26,889 nucleotides of DNA from JBIKLM01 sp044375105 (GTDB lineage Bacteria > Planctomycetota > UBA1135 > GCA-002686595). The translations under genes were made by a program, and so were the position numbers. The stretch lies in NCBI GenBank assembly GCA_044375105.1, contig JBILNK010000041.1, positions 1-26,889 on the forward strand. The letters run 5' to 3'. Under the pieces are notes generated by a model. The model was given only the letters and a program-made list of their open reading frames with translations, made no database searches and had not been told where the DNA came from. Positions 6,911 through 14,047 of this stretch are shown one piece after another. Every line of letters starts with the position of its first letter. The stretch's first letter is position 1.

Positions 6911-7975
6911 ATGGCCCAGCCCCCGTCGCCGTCCCCGGCCGAGGCAGCGGTTGCGGCGGTGGCCCGCGTGCGGCGGCTGGTCGATCGCGGCGAGCTCGTG
7001 CTCGCCAACATCGAGGCGATCCGCGCCCTGGCCCAGAGCGCGCCCGGCGCGCGCGCGGACCTGCTCAGCGACCTGGGCGTGCTGCGCTACCAGGCCGGGG
7101 ATCGCACCGGCGCCCTGGCGCTGCTCGAGGCCGCCCTGGCCGAGGCGCCAGAGCACCGCCTGGCCCACAAGAACCTGAGCGAGGTGCGGCGCCTGCTGCC
7201 GGAGCCCAGCGCCATCTCCGTCGATGCCCACCGCCCCACGGGCGCGGCGGCGGTCAGCCCCTGGCTGCTGGAGGGCCTGCGCCATGTGGACCAGGTCCTG
7301 GGCCTCGAGGGCCGCGAGGTGGTCGAGCTGGGTGGCTCGGTGCCGGCCGAGGCCCTGCGGGGCTTCGGCGTGCGGCGCTGGACGGCCTTCGACCTGATGA
7401 CCGAGCCGATCGAAACGCCCGAATACCGCGTGCTGGTGGGCGATGCGGCCGCGCTGCCGGCGGCCCCCGAGAGCTTCGACCTGGCCTTCAGCATCTGCGC
7501 CTTCGAGCACTTCGGCGACGTGGGCGCCGTGTTGGCAGAGGCCCACCGCGTGCTGCGCCCGGGCGGCTTCCTGTTCGCGCAGTTCTCGCCGATCTGGACC
7601 AGCTCGCTCGGCCACCACGTGTGGCTCAAGGAGCAGGGCCGCACGATCTTCACCTTCAACGACAAGGCCCTGCCGCCCTGGGCGCACCTGGCTCTGGACG
7701 AGCCCGAAATGGCCGCCTTCCTGAGCCTGACCCGCGGGCCGCTGATCACACGCCGTACCTGCGACTACATCTTCCGCAGCCACGACGTCAACCGCGTCAG
7801 CGAAGCCCGGTTCGGCGCGCTGCTGGCGGAAAGCCCCTTCGAGATCCTGGTCCTCGAGCCCTGGGGCGGAGAAGAGCGTCCCTCGCCGGCTTTGCGCGCC
7901 GAGCTGCTGCGGCGCTGCCCCGCGGGCGGCGATTTCGCCAGCAACGGCCTGCGCTGGATCCTGCGGAAGGTCTGA
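6911..7975 (+). CDS. TPR-like / SAM-dependent methyltransferase fusion
   Basis: This 354-residue protein has a short helical TPR-like N-terminus (about 30-95; LLSDLGVLRYQAGD, LLEAALAEAPEHRLAHKNL). A class I methyltransferase domain follows (about 110-240). Recognisable parts are strand 1 (VVELGGSVP, 137-145), the motif II acidic residue in TAFDL, SFDLAFSICAFEHF (188-201) and the post-motif VLRPGGFLFAQF (214-225). Motif I has only part of the usual glycine pattern, so SAM binding is probable but not certain. The C-terminal 110 residues hold a HDVNRVSEAR segment and may form the acceptor-binding part. Substrate is unknown; relatives often modify sugars, lipids or small molecules. It stands alone between a palindrome-rich leader and a convergent gene. 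An ATG at 6803 would add 36 low-complexity residues. Confidence 0.8.
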   Translation: MAQPPSPSPAEAAVAAVARVRRLVDRGELVLANIEAIRALAQSAPGARADLLSDLGVLRYQAGDRTGALALLEAALAEAPEHRLAHKNLSEVRRLLPEPSAISVDAHRPTGAAAVSPWLLEGLRHVDQVLGLEGREVVELGGSVPAEALRGFGVRRWTAFDLMTEPIETPEYRVLVGDAAALPAAPESFDLAFSICAFEHFGDVGAVLAEAHRVLRPGGFLFAQFSPIWTSSLGHHVWLKEQGRTIFTFNDKALPPWAHLALDEPEMAAFLSLTRGPLITRRTCDYIFRSHDVNRVSEARFGALLAESPFEILVLEPWGGEERPSPALRAELLRRCPAGGDFASNGLRWILRKV

Positions 7976-7991
7976 GCGAAGGCTGCGGGCC

Positions 7992-8012
7992 GCGCCAGCT
8001 CGAGGCTGGCGC
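7992..8012. terminator. Small hairpin after the methyltransferase gene
   Basis: GCGCCAGC (7992-7999) pairs with GCTGGCGC (8005-8012) around a TCGAG loop, giving a perfect 8-bp stem 16 bases after the stop. It precedes the larger hairpin at 8026-8065. Confidence 0.45.
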
Positions 8013-8025
8013 CGGCTCGAAACAG

Positions 8026-8065
8026 CGCGGGGCCCGCGCCGCCGCTCGGCGACGCGGGCCCCGCG
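8026..8065. terminator. Bidirectional terminator between convergent genes
   Basis: CGCGGGGCCCGCG (8026-8038) and its exact reverse complement (8053-8065) form a 13-bp stem with a 14-base loop. It lies midway between the stop codons of the plus-strand methyltransferase (7975) and the minus-strand exported protein (8101), so it can serve both transcripts. Confidence 0.65.
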
Positions 8066-8100
8066 AATCTGCGGCCGGCGGCGCGCCGGTCCGCGCCCTG

Positions 8101-9207
8101 TCACTGGATCTGGATCAACGCCGCGTCGGAGATGCCGAAGGGGGCCGGGAAGGGCGGGATGGCCACGAAGGCCACGTAGAAGCCGAGGCCCGAGAGGTTC
8201 GGGTTGTTGGGCAGCAGGATCACGCCGGGCGCCGTGCCGTTCGGCAGGAACGCCGCTTGGAAGCCGAAGAAGACGCCCGAGCCCGCCAGGCTGGCCTGGA
8301 ACAAAGCGTCGAAATTGAGCGGGATCGTGCCCGCCACCGGCGGGTTGCCGGAGACCAGCGGGATGCCCGGGTTGTTGCCGAGGCTGGCGGCGGCGATGAA
8401 GGGCACGCCCGCGAAACCAGGCGCGGTGAAGGTCAGGGTGGCCAGGCCGCCGGGCGGCACCGGGCTGCCGCTGACCGAGACCTGCAGCGGGTTGGTCGGT
8501 CCGGCGTTGATCGAGCAGGCGCGGATGGCCCAATTGCCCGAATAGAACAGCGGGCAGAGCGGGAATCCGGAGACCGTCGCCAGGGCCGGGTCGCGCCAGC
8601 CCTGGCCCTCGATGAAGATCAGGTTCTTGCCCTGCGGTGTGATGCTCGGGTTGCAGCCGAACAGACCGCCCTGGGTGTTGTCGGTGAAGAAGTTGGTCTG
8701 GAAGCCCGTGGCGCAGGCGCCGTTGGGATTGAAGCGCATGCGGAAGGCGACCACGAAGTCATCGTCGCCGGCGCCGTTGACGACCACGTTGTAGGGCGTC
8801 AGGTCGAACTCGTTGATGCCCGAGCTGGTGACCTGGAAATTGGCGCCGGTGGCCTGCTCCAGGTCGAACACCTTGGGTCCCAGGGTCGCCACGGCGCCCG
8901 CGAAGGAGACGCCGTTGTAGATCTCCACGTTGACCAGGGCCGTGGCGCCCTGGGCGCCGCCGGCGGAGGCGAACCCGACCGCCACGCGCTGCAGCTTCTG
9001 GGGCGTGCCGCCGGGCAGCAGGAAACGCGCGCCGCAGGCCTCGTCTTCGCATAGCCCCGGGATCACCGAGAGGGACAGGGCCCCGCTCGGATTGGCCGGC
9101 AGGATGTCGTTCTTGAAGAAGTTCTGGCCCGGGCAGCTCTGGGACCAGGCCGGGACGGCGGGGCCGAGCAGCAGGGCGGCGGCGCACAGCAGACGTTGAA
9201 GCAGCAT
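8101..9207 (-). CDS. Exported protein of unknown function with beta-rich C-terminal module
   Basis: This 368-residue protein starts with a clear signal peptide (hydrophobic core 5-19, likely cleavage after PAWSQ, about residue 23). I chose the ATG at 9207 because it places this signal at the N-terminus. The mature part begins with a Cys-containing segment (CPGQNFF, CEDEACG, later CNP and CPL pairs), suggesting disulfides and an extracytoplasmic location. Residues about 70-160 look like a beta-sandwich (ALVNVEIYNGVSF, DDDFVVAFRMRF). The last 130 residues are Gly/Pro/Leu-rich beta strands resembling the end of the BNR protein at 15901. I do not recognise a named family. It is transcribed alone and ends at a shared terminator. 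Confidence 0.75.
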   Translation of the reverse strand: MLLQRLLCAAALLLGPAVPAWSQSCPGQNFFKNDILPANPSGALSLSVIPGLCEDEACGARFLLPGGTPQKLQRVAVGFASAGGAQGATALVNVEIYNGVSFAGAVATLGPKVFDLEQATGANFQVTSSGINEFDLTPYNVVVNGAGDDDFVVAFRMRFNPNGACATGFQTNFFTDNTQGGLFGCNPSITPQGKNLIFIEGQGWRDPALATVSGFPLCPLFYSGNWAIRACSINAGPTNPLQVSVSGSPVPPGGLATLTFTAPGFAGVPFIAAASLGNNPGIPLVSGNPPVAGTIPLNFDALFQASLAGSGVFFGFQAAFLPNGTAPGVILLPNNPNLSGLGFYVAFVAIPPFPAPFGISDAALIQIQ

Positions 9208-9664
9208 GGGGAGACCGGGTTGGGGAGGCGGCCGGGCGCAGAGGGCGCCGGGCGGGGAGAGCCCGATCGTCCCGGGGTGTCTCGGAATGCGCAAGCCGGG
9301 GGGCCCGCGCGGGGGCGCCCGGGCGGCTGTTCCCGGCATCGCCGAGGCGGGGCTGCAGCGCAAGGTCGGCCCCGAGTCCGCCTGCTCGGACCGGGCTCCC
9401 GGCCGGCCCGCGGCGAGGCTTCCCTGGGGAAGCTGGCCCGCGCGGTTTCGAGCCCCGTGAGCCCGGCGGATCCGCCGCGCGCGCGGCCCCGCGGAGCCCC
9501 TGGGGACAGGACCTGCCCGAAGTCCGGGTTCGGCACGCAGCGGCGATCGCATCCGTCCGTGGCCAGCGGATGCTGCTCGCGAACGCCGGCTCACAACGAA
9601 GCGGCCGGTGGACGGCTCGGCCTCACGCCAGGGGGCCCGCCCGAGTCGAGGGTTTCTCGCGGGC
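9208..9664. other. 457-bp gap between the exported protein and CHAT genes
   Basis: No gene is supported. The gap carries the 3' end of the CHAT transcript and the promoter region of the exported protein gene, both on the minus strand. Visible symmetry includes CGGCGGATCCGCCG, a perfect 14-bp palindrome (9464-9477), and CCCGCGCGGG (9304-9313). Neither can be given a function from sequence alone. Confidence 0.55.
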
Positions 9665-12505
9665 TCAGTCCGCCGTCGGCTCGGAGCGCCGGGCCGTGGC
9701 GATGCACAGATCCGGATCGCCGCAGGCCAGGAAAGCCGCCCAGACGAAGGGATGCCGGTCGCGGGCGCGCTCGGCGAGCTGGGCCTGCTGCTGGGCCCGC
9801 CCGAGCGGCATGCCCGCGGCCAGGGCCGTGTGCAGCGCGACCATGGCGCTGGCCGAGGCGCGGTCCTCGACCGGCCACAGGCTCGAGACCACCGCGCCCG
9901 CGCCGGCGCGCAGCAGGGCCTGCTCGGGTCCGTAGAGCTCGTCCGAGCGCGAGCGCCGCGCGCGGCCCGTCTCGCAGCCCGATAGGCTGACCAGCGCGCC
10001 GCCGAGCTCGAGCCGCGCCAGATCGAAGGCGGTCAGGAAGCGCTCGCCCAGGCGCAGGCCCGAAAACAGCGGGTGCTCGGGCTGGAAGCTGCCGTGGGCC
10101 GCCAGGTGCAGGGCCGCGATGCGGAGGGGCTGAGGCCGCGCCAGGCGCTCGAGCAGCTCCTCGGGGGACAGGCGCACCGCCCTGGGGCCGTAGACCCGGG
10201 CCAGGGACTCGAGCTCCGCTTCGATCGCGGGCAGGCCCGCTTCCGCCGCGCCGCACAGCCAGACCTCGCCGGCGGGCCGCGGGCCCGCGCGCACCGCCGC
10301 GAACTGGCGCAGGCTGCGCGCGAGCACGAGCGGATGCCGCTCGATCAACGGCTGGCCGGAGAGCAGCGCCGCCTGCAGGGGCAGATCGTGCAGCGGTCCG
10401 TAGGGCACCACCACCAGGGGCTCGCCCGGCGCGAGCCCGGCCCGCAGCGGCGCGAACAGGCCCTCGCCGAGTTCGGCCAGGATGCGCTCGGTGGAGGCCA
10501 GCAGGCGCGCCCGGTGCAGCTCGAGGTAGGCCGCGCCGAGGCGCACCTTGCCGAGCTGGAAGCGCAGGGCGCCGGAGAGCTCGAGCAGGCGCGGGATGCC
10601 CAGCGGCAAGCGCACGGATTCGAGCGCATCGGCGCGGCCGTGGATCAGCCAGAGCGCATCGCCATCGGCGACGAAGTAGGCCAAGCCGCGCTCGCCGAGC
10701 AGCGCTTCGAGGCGCGGGTCGAAGGCGATCGCCGGGGCCGGGCTGGCCTGGCTCTGCGTGCGCGCCAGGCGCAGCAGCTCGTCCTGGGCCTCGCGCAGGC
10801 GCTGGTTCTCGACCCCCACCTGGGCGCGGCGCAGATCGCCCCACTCGCCGCCGGCCAGGCGCCGATCGAGGGCCGCGCAGAGCTCGCGATCGAGGCGCGC
10901 GCGCGCCGCCTCGAGCTCCGCATAGGCCGCTTGGCCCACGCGCTCGAGCAAGCTGCGATGGCGGCCGGTCTCGAGCGCCTCGATCGCCTCGATCGGGCGG
11001 CGCCGCTGCAGCAGGCGCACGATCGCCAGGCGCGCGTAGGTCGGATGGCGCTCGCGGAAGAAGGCCAGGCGCGCATCGCCGCGCGACAGGCGCCCGTAGG
11101 TGCCTTCGGCGAGCTCGAGGGCCCGCTGCCAAGCGGCCTCGGCCTCCGCCAGGCGGCCCTGGCCTTGGCGCGCTTCGCCCAGCAGGGTCCAGGCTTCGAT
11201 GGCGGTCAATTCGGCCAAAGGCGCGGCGCCCTCGAGTTCGGCCAGCAGGCGTTCGAGTCGCCCGGCGGCGGCCTGCGGCTGCGCAGCGTCGAGCTCCCCG
11301 CGGGCCAGGGCCAGCTGCCCGAGGTCCGACAGGAAGCGGTCGCCGCTGGCGGTCAGCTCCAGAGCAGCGGCCTCCAGGCGCTCGGCGCGGGCCGGCGACG
11401 GTCCGGCGAGCTGGCAACGCTCGAGCTCGACCAGCGCCGCAGAGGTGCGGTTGCCGAGCTGGCGCCAGAGGCCCGCCGCGGCCTCCAGGGCGCGCTCCGC
11501 CGCGGCCGGGGCCTCGAGGCGCTGCTCCGCCAGGGCCAGGAAATACAGCGCGCGGGCCTGCTCGGCCGAGAGGCCCGCGGCGGCGAAGTCCTCGGCCGCG
11601 GAGCGCGCCGCGTCGGCCGCATCGCGGTGCGCCTCGAGCTTCAGGAACAGCTCGGCGAGGTCGAGCGTGCACAGGGCCGGCCCGCCTGGCTTGGAGAGCG
11701 CCGCGTACTCCGCGCGGCTCCGTTCGAGCGCCGCCTGGGCCTGTGCATAACGCCCGCGACGGAATTCGAGGTAAGCGCGGCCGTAGCGGCAGTCCGCGGC
11801 CAGCACGGTCAGGCCGCCGGCGCTGAACAGGGCCTCGGCTTCGCTGAAGTGCGCTTCGGCGGCCTCGAAGCGGTGGGCGTTGGTTTCGACGTTGGCCAGG
11901 TTGTAGAGCGCGAAGGCGAGGCCCGCCGGATCGCCCAGGGCCGCGAACCCCTCGATCGCGCGGCGATAGCAGGCTTCGGCCTCGGGGAAGCGCTCGAGGC
12001 GGAAGTAGACGTTGCCGAGGTTGCTCTCGAGCTGGGCCGCCAGCTGGGGCTGCTGCAGCCCGGCGAGGGCCGCGCGGGCTTCGGCGCCCATGGCCAGGGC
12101 CTCGCTGGCGCGGCCCGACATCTGCAGCACGTCGACCAGCGAGCGGCGCACGCGCAGCGCCTCCAGGGTCTCGCCGGCGGCCGTGTGCAGCTCCAGGGCG
12201 CGGATGTAGGGTTCGATGGCCGCAGCGCTCTGGCCGTTGGCGTGCAGGGCCACGGCGCGGCCGCGTTGGCACAGGGCCGCGCGGCGGCCGGCCAGGGGCG
12301 CCAGGGCCACCAGGCGCTCGGAGAGCGGCAGAGCCTCTTTGGGGGCGCGGCGCTGGATGCGGTCCAGCTCGGCCTTGAGCGCGTCCACCAGGGCCTCGCG
12401 GCGCTCGAGCGGCAGGGCGGCAAATTCCGCCAGCAGCTGCGCATCGGGCGGCCCGGTCAGCAAGCGCTGCTCGAGGGTTTCGGGCTGCGGGCCGGGAGGT
12501 CGCAT
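9665..12505 (-). CDS. TPR-CHAT caspase-like protease
   Basis: This 946-residue protein has no signal peptide and should be cytoplasmic. Residues about 70-530 are TPR-like helical pairs, clearest at NLGNVYFRLERFPEAEACYRR region (162-182) and YNLANVETNAHRFEAAEAHF region (201-220). A long helical linker follows. The C-terminal 280 or so residues are a CHAT domain, the caspase-HetF-associated clan CD peptidase fold. It has the expected His in LAAHGSF (His804) and Cys in SLSGCETG (Cys844), then the family's GPEQALLRAGAGAVVSSLWPV-type segment, so the catalytic dyad is intact. TPR-CHAT proteins are known as regulated proteases in several bacterial immune and cell-death systems. Here it is the last gene of a co-directional group with an ECF sigma factor, 21 bp after the small protein gene. 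Its own substrate is unknown. Confidence 0.92.
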   Translation of the reverse strand: MRPPGPQPETLEQRLLTGPPDAQLLAEFAALPLERREALVDALKAELDRIQRRAPKEALPLSERLVALAPLAGRRAALCQRGRAVALHANGQSAAAIEPYIRALELHTAAGETLEALRVRRSLVDVLQMSGRASEALAMGAEARAALAGLQQPQLAAQLESNLGNVYFRLERFPEAEACYRRAIEGFAALGDPAGLAFALYNLANVETNAHRFEAAEAHFSEAEALFSAGGLTVLAADCRYGRAYLEFRRGRYAQAQAALERSRAEYAALSKPGGPALCTLDLAELFLKLEAHRDAADAARSAAEDFAAAGLSAEQARALYFLALAEQRLEAPAAAERALEAAAGLWRQLGNRTSAALVELERCQLAGPSPARAERLEAAALELTASGDRFLSDLGQLALARGELDAAQPQAAAGRLERLLAELEGAAPLAELTAIEAWTLLGEARQGQGRLAEAEAAWQRALELAEGTYGRLSRGDARLAFFRERHPTYARLAIVRLLQRRRPIEAIEALETGRHRSLLERVGQAAYAELEAARARLDRELCAALDRRLAGGEWGDLRRAQVGVENQRLREAQDELLRLARTQSQASPAPAIAFDPRLEALLGERGLAYFVADGDALWLIHGRADALESVRLPLGIPRLLELSGALRFQLGKVRLGAAYLELHRARLLASTERILAELGEGLFAPLRAGLAPGEPLVVVPYGPLHDLPLQAALLSGQPLIERHPLVLARSLRQFAAVRAGPRPAGEVWLCGAAEAGLPAIEAELESLARVYGPRAVRLSPEELLERLARPQPLRIAALHLAAHGSFQPEHPLFSGLRLGERFLTAFDLARLELGGALVSLSGCETGRARRSRSDELYGPEQALLRAGAGAVVSSLWPVEDRASASAMVALHTALAAGMPLGRAQQQAQLAERARDRHPFVWAAFLACGDPDLCIATARRSEPTAD

Positions 12506-12526
12506 GGTCGGGCCGCGCCCAGCGCC

Positions 12527-13123
12527 TCAGGCCAGGATCGGCAACCCGCCGACCAGCAGCCGCTCTTCCCCCAGCACGAACAGCAGCTCGAAGGCGCTGC
12601 CCGGCGGCGGGCGCAGGGCGAAGCTGCCATCGGCGTCCAGGGCCGCGTCGGACTGCGGCGCGCCCGCCAGCCACAGCTCGACGCGCGCCCCGGCGGGCGG
12701 CAGTCCGCCATCGCGGCGCAGCACTTGACCGAACAAACGGCCGTCTTCCCCCAGGTCGAGGTCGATGTCCCAGCTTCCGGCGCGGTACAGGCCTTGGAAG
12801 TGCTGGCTCGGCAGGCTGCCGCGCAGGGCCGGGGCCAGGTCGGCGGCGGAGAGCACGCGCTGGGCCAGCTCCACCAGGCGGCCGGCCAGCTGCCGCCAGG
12901 GGGCGGCGGGCGCGAGCAGGCCCAGGGCGGCCGCGCGCTCGGACGCCGTCAGGGGCTCGAAGCGCGCCGCGGCGAGGCCGCTGAGCAGCCCGCGGACCTC
13001 GGCCGCGCGGCGCTCGAAGGCGGCCGGATCGCGCTGGCGCAGGGCCGCCAGCTCGGGCTCGAGGCGCCCCTCCTCCAGCCAGGCCAGCCAGAGCTCGAAC
13101 AGCGGGTCGGGATCAGCGTGCAT
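12527..13123 (-). CDS. Small protein with transthyretin-like C-terminal domain, CHAT partner
   Basis: This 198-residue protein has no signal peptide or membrane helix. Residues 1-90 are alpha-helical and charged. Residues about 125-195 look like a small beta-sandwich of the carboxypeptidase-regulatory/transthyretin-like type (GQVLRRDGG, ARVELWLAG, LDADGSFALRPP). The gene lies between an ECF sigma gene and the CHAT gene, 21 bp from the latter. A role as adaptor, inhibitor or sensor for the CHAT protease or the sigma factor is inferred from position only. It lacks the zinc-binding His/Cys motif of classical anti-sigma factors. I chose the ATG at 13123; upstream open frame is Arg/Ala-rich and not protein-like. 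No good ribosome-binding site was seen. Confidence 0.7.
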   Translation of the reverse strand: MHADPDPLFELWLAWLEEGRLEPELAALRQRDPAAFERRAAEVRGLLSGLAAARFEPLTASERAAALGLLAPAAPWRQLAGRLVELAQRVLSAADLAPALRGSLPSQHFQGLYRAGSWDIDLDLGEDGRLFGQVLRRDGGLPPAGARVELWLAGAPQSDAALDADGSFALRPPPGSAFELLFVLGEERLLVGGLPILA

Positions 13124-13263
13124 GATGCAAGGGAGAGCAACGAGGGGCTGAGCTGATACCGGACGGACGGAAAGCTCGGCCGGCCGCGGACCGGGGCCAG
13201 CGGCGGAGCGGGATGCGGTCGATGAAGCGGGTGAGCCCGGCGGCGGCCGTGCCCGCGCTCGAG

Positions 13264-13294
13264 CCCGGCGCGCCGCGCTTCGGCGAGCGCCGGG
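13264..13294 (-). terminator. Strong hairpin between the sigma and small-protein genes
   Basis: CCCGGCGC plus GCCG (13264-13275) pairs with CGGC (13281-13284) and GCGCCGGG (13287-13294). This is a 12-bp stem with a 5-base loop and a 2-base bulge. It sits in the 261-bp gap after the sigma gene stop and before the small protein start. It could partly terminate the protease-sigma transcript and so uncouple CHAT expression from sigma expression. Confidence 0.45.
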
Positions 13295-13384
13295 GGCCCG
13301 CCAGCGCACCTCGGATTCGCCGCCGGGCAGCGAGGCCGCGTGCCCCGCCGACGGATTGCAGCGGTCGCCGCCCCGCTCGGCAGT

Positions 13385-14005
13385 TCATGGCAGCTCACCC
13401 CCGAGGCCGCGCTCGCGCAGCAGCGCCTCGAGCTTGGCCAGACAGCGCGCCCGGGTCGGGCCCAGGGAGCCGATCGGCAGCCCCAGCTGGCGCGCCAGGT
13501 CGGCGTAGGCCGGCGCCTCCCGCGCCAGGAACAGGGCCTCGAGCAGCGCCCGGCAGCGCTCGCCCAGCTCCGCCAGGCCGTCGCGCAGGACCTGGGCGCG
13601 CTCCAGCTCGATCAAGTCGAACTCGGGCTCCGGGCTTTCCAGGTCCGGGCGCCCCAGGGCCCGCGCGCGGGCTTCCCCGGCGCCTTCGAGCTGCTGCCGG
13701 CGCTGCTTCTGGCGCCAGGCCTCACGGGACGCGGTCGTGGCGATCCAGGCGGGCAGCGAGGCCGGTTTTTCGATCGCCGGCGCGTGCTTGAGCAGCGTGG
13801 CCCAGGTGGCCTGCAGCACATCGTCCAGGTCCGGGCCGCGCGCCCCGGCCCGCAGGGCCACGGTCTTGACCAGCGGGCCGAAGCGATCGATCAGCCGGCT
13901 CCAAGCGCCCGGGTCGCGGCTCACCAGCCCGCCGAACAGCGCGGCGTCCTCGCTCTGGGAGGACGCCGCGGGCGGGTTCGGCAGAAAGGGCTCCGGCGCG
14001 TTCAT
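13385..14005 (-). CDS. ECF-type RNA polymerase sigma factor (CHAT-linked)
   Basis: This 206-residue protein has the two-domain layout of extracytoplasmic-function sigma factors. Region 2 (about 25-95) contains LIDRFGPLVKTVALR and DLDDVLQATWATLLKH, the conserved region 2.2 helix, with LPAWIATTASREAWRQ (region 2.4, -10 recognition). Region 4 (about 135-200) contains the helix-turn-helix YADLARQLGLPIGSLGPTRARCL. It directs RNA polymerase to a dedicated promoter set. No anti-sigma gene with a zinc finger or membrane helix is adjacent. Upstream is a protease gene 42 bp away; downstream are the small protein and CHAT genes. Control by the CHAT protein or small protein is plausible but inferred. ATG at 14005 is the best start; no clear ribosome-binding site. 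Confidence 0.92.
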   Translation of the reverse strand: MNAPEPFLPNPPAASSQSEDAALFGGLVSRDPGAWSRLIDRFGPLVKTVALRAGARGPDLDDVLQATWATLLKHAPAIEKPASLPAWIATTASREAWRQKQRRQQLEGAGEARARALGRPDLESPEPEFDLIELERAQVLRDGLAELGERCRALLEALFLAREAPAYADLARQLGLPIGSLGPTRARCLAKLEALLRERGLGGELP

Positions 14006-14047
14006 CGGGGACGGCGCGCGGCTCGCGCCCCGAGGCGCATGACCGCG

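Noticed and set aside
10073..13156. Plus-strand 1000-codon open frame opposite the CHAT gene
   Set aside because: It runs across two real minus-strand genes and their spacer and encodes low-complexity Ala/Gly/Gln/Arg sequence. The CHAT frame has an intact catalytic dyad.
13124..13309. N-terminal extension of the small CHAT-linked protein
   Set aside because: The extension is Arg/Ala/Pro-rich, includes the strong hairpin at 13264-13294, and does not look like a folded domain or signal peptide.
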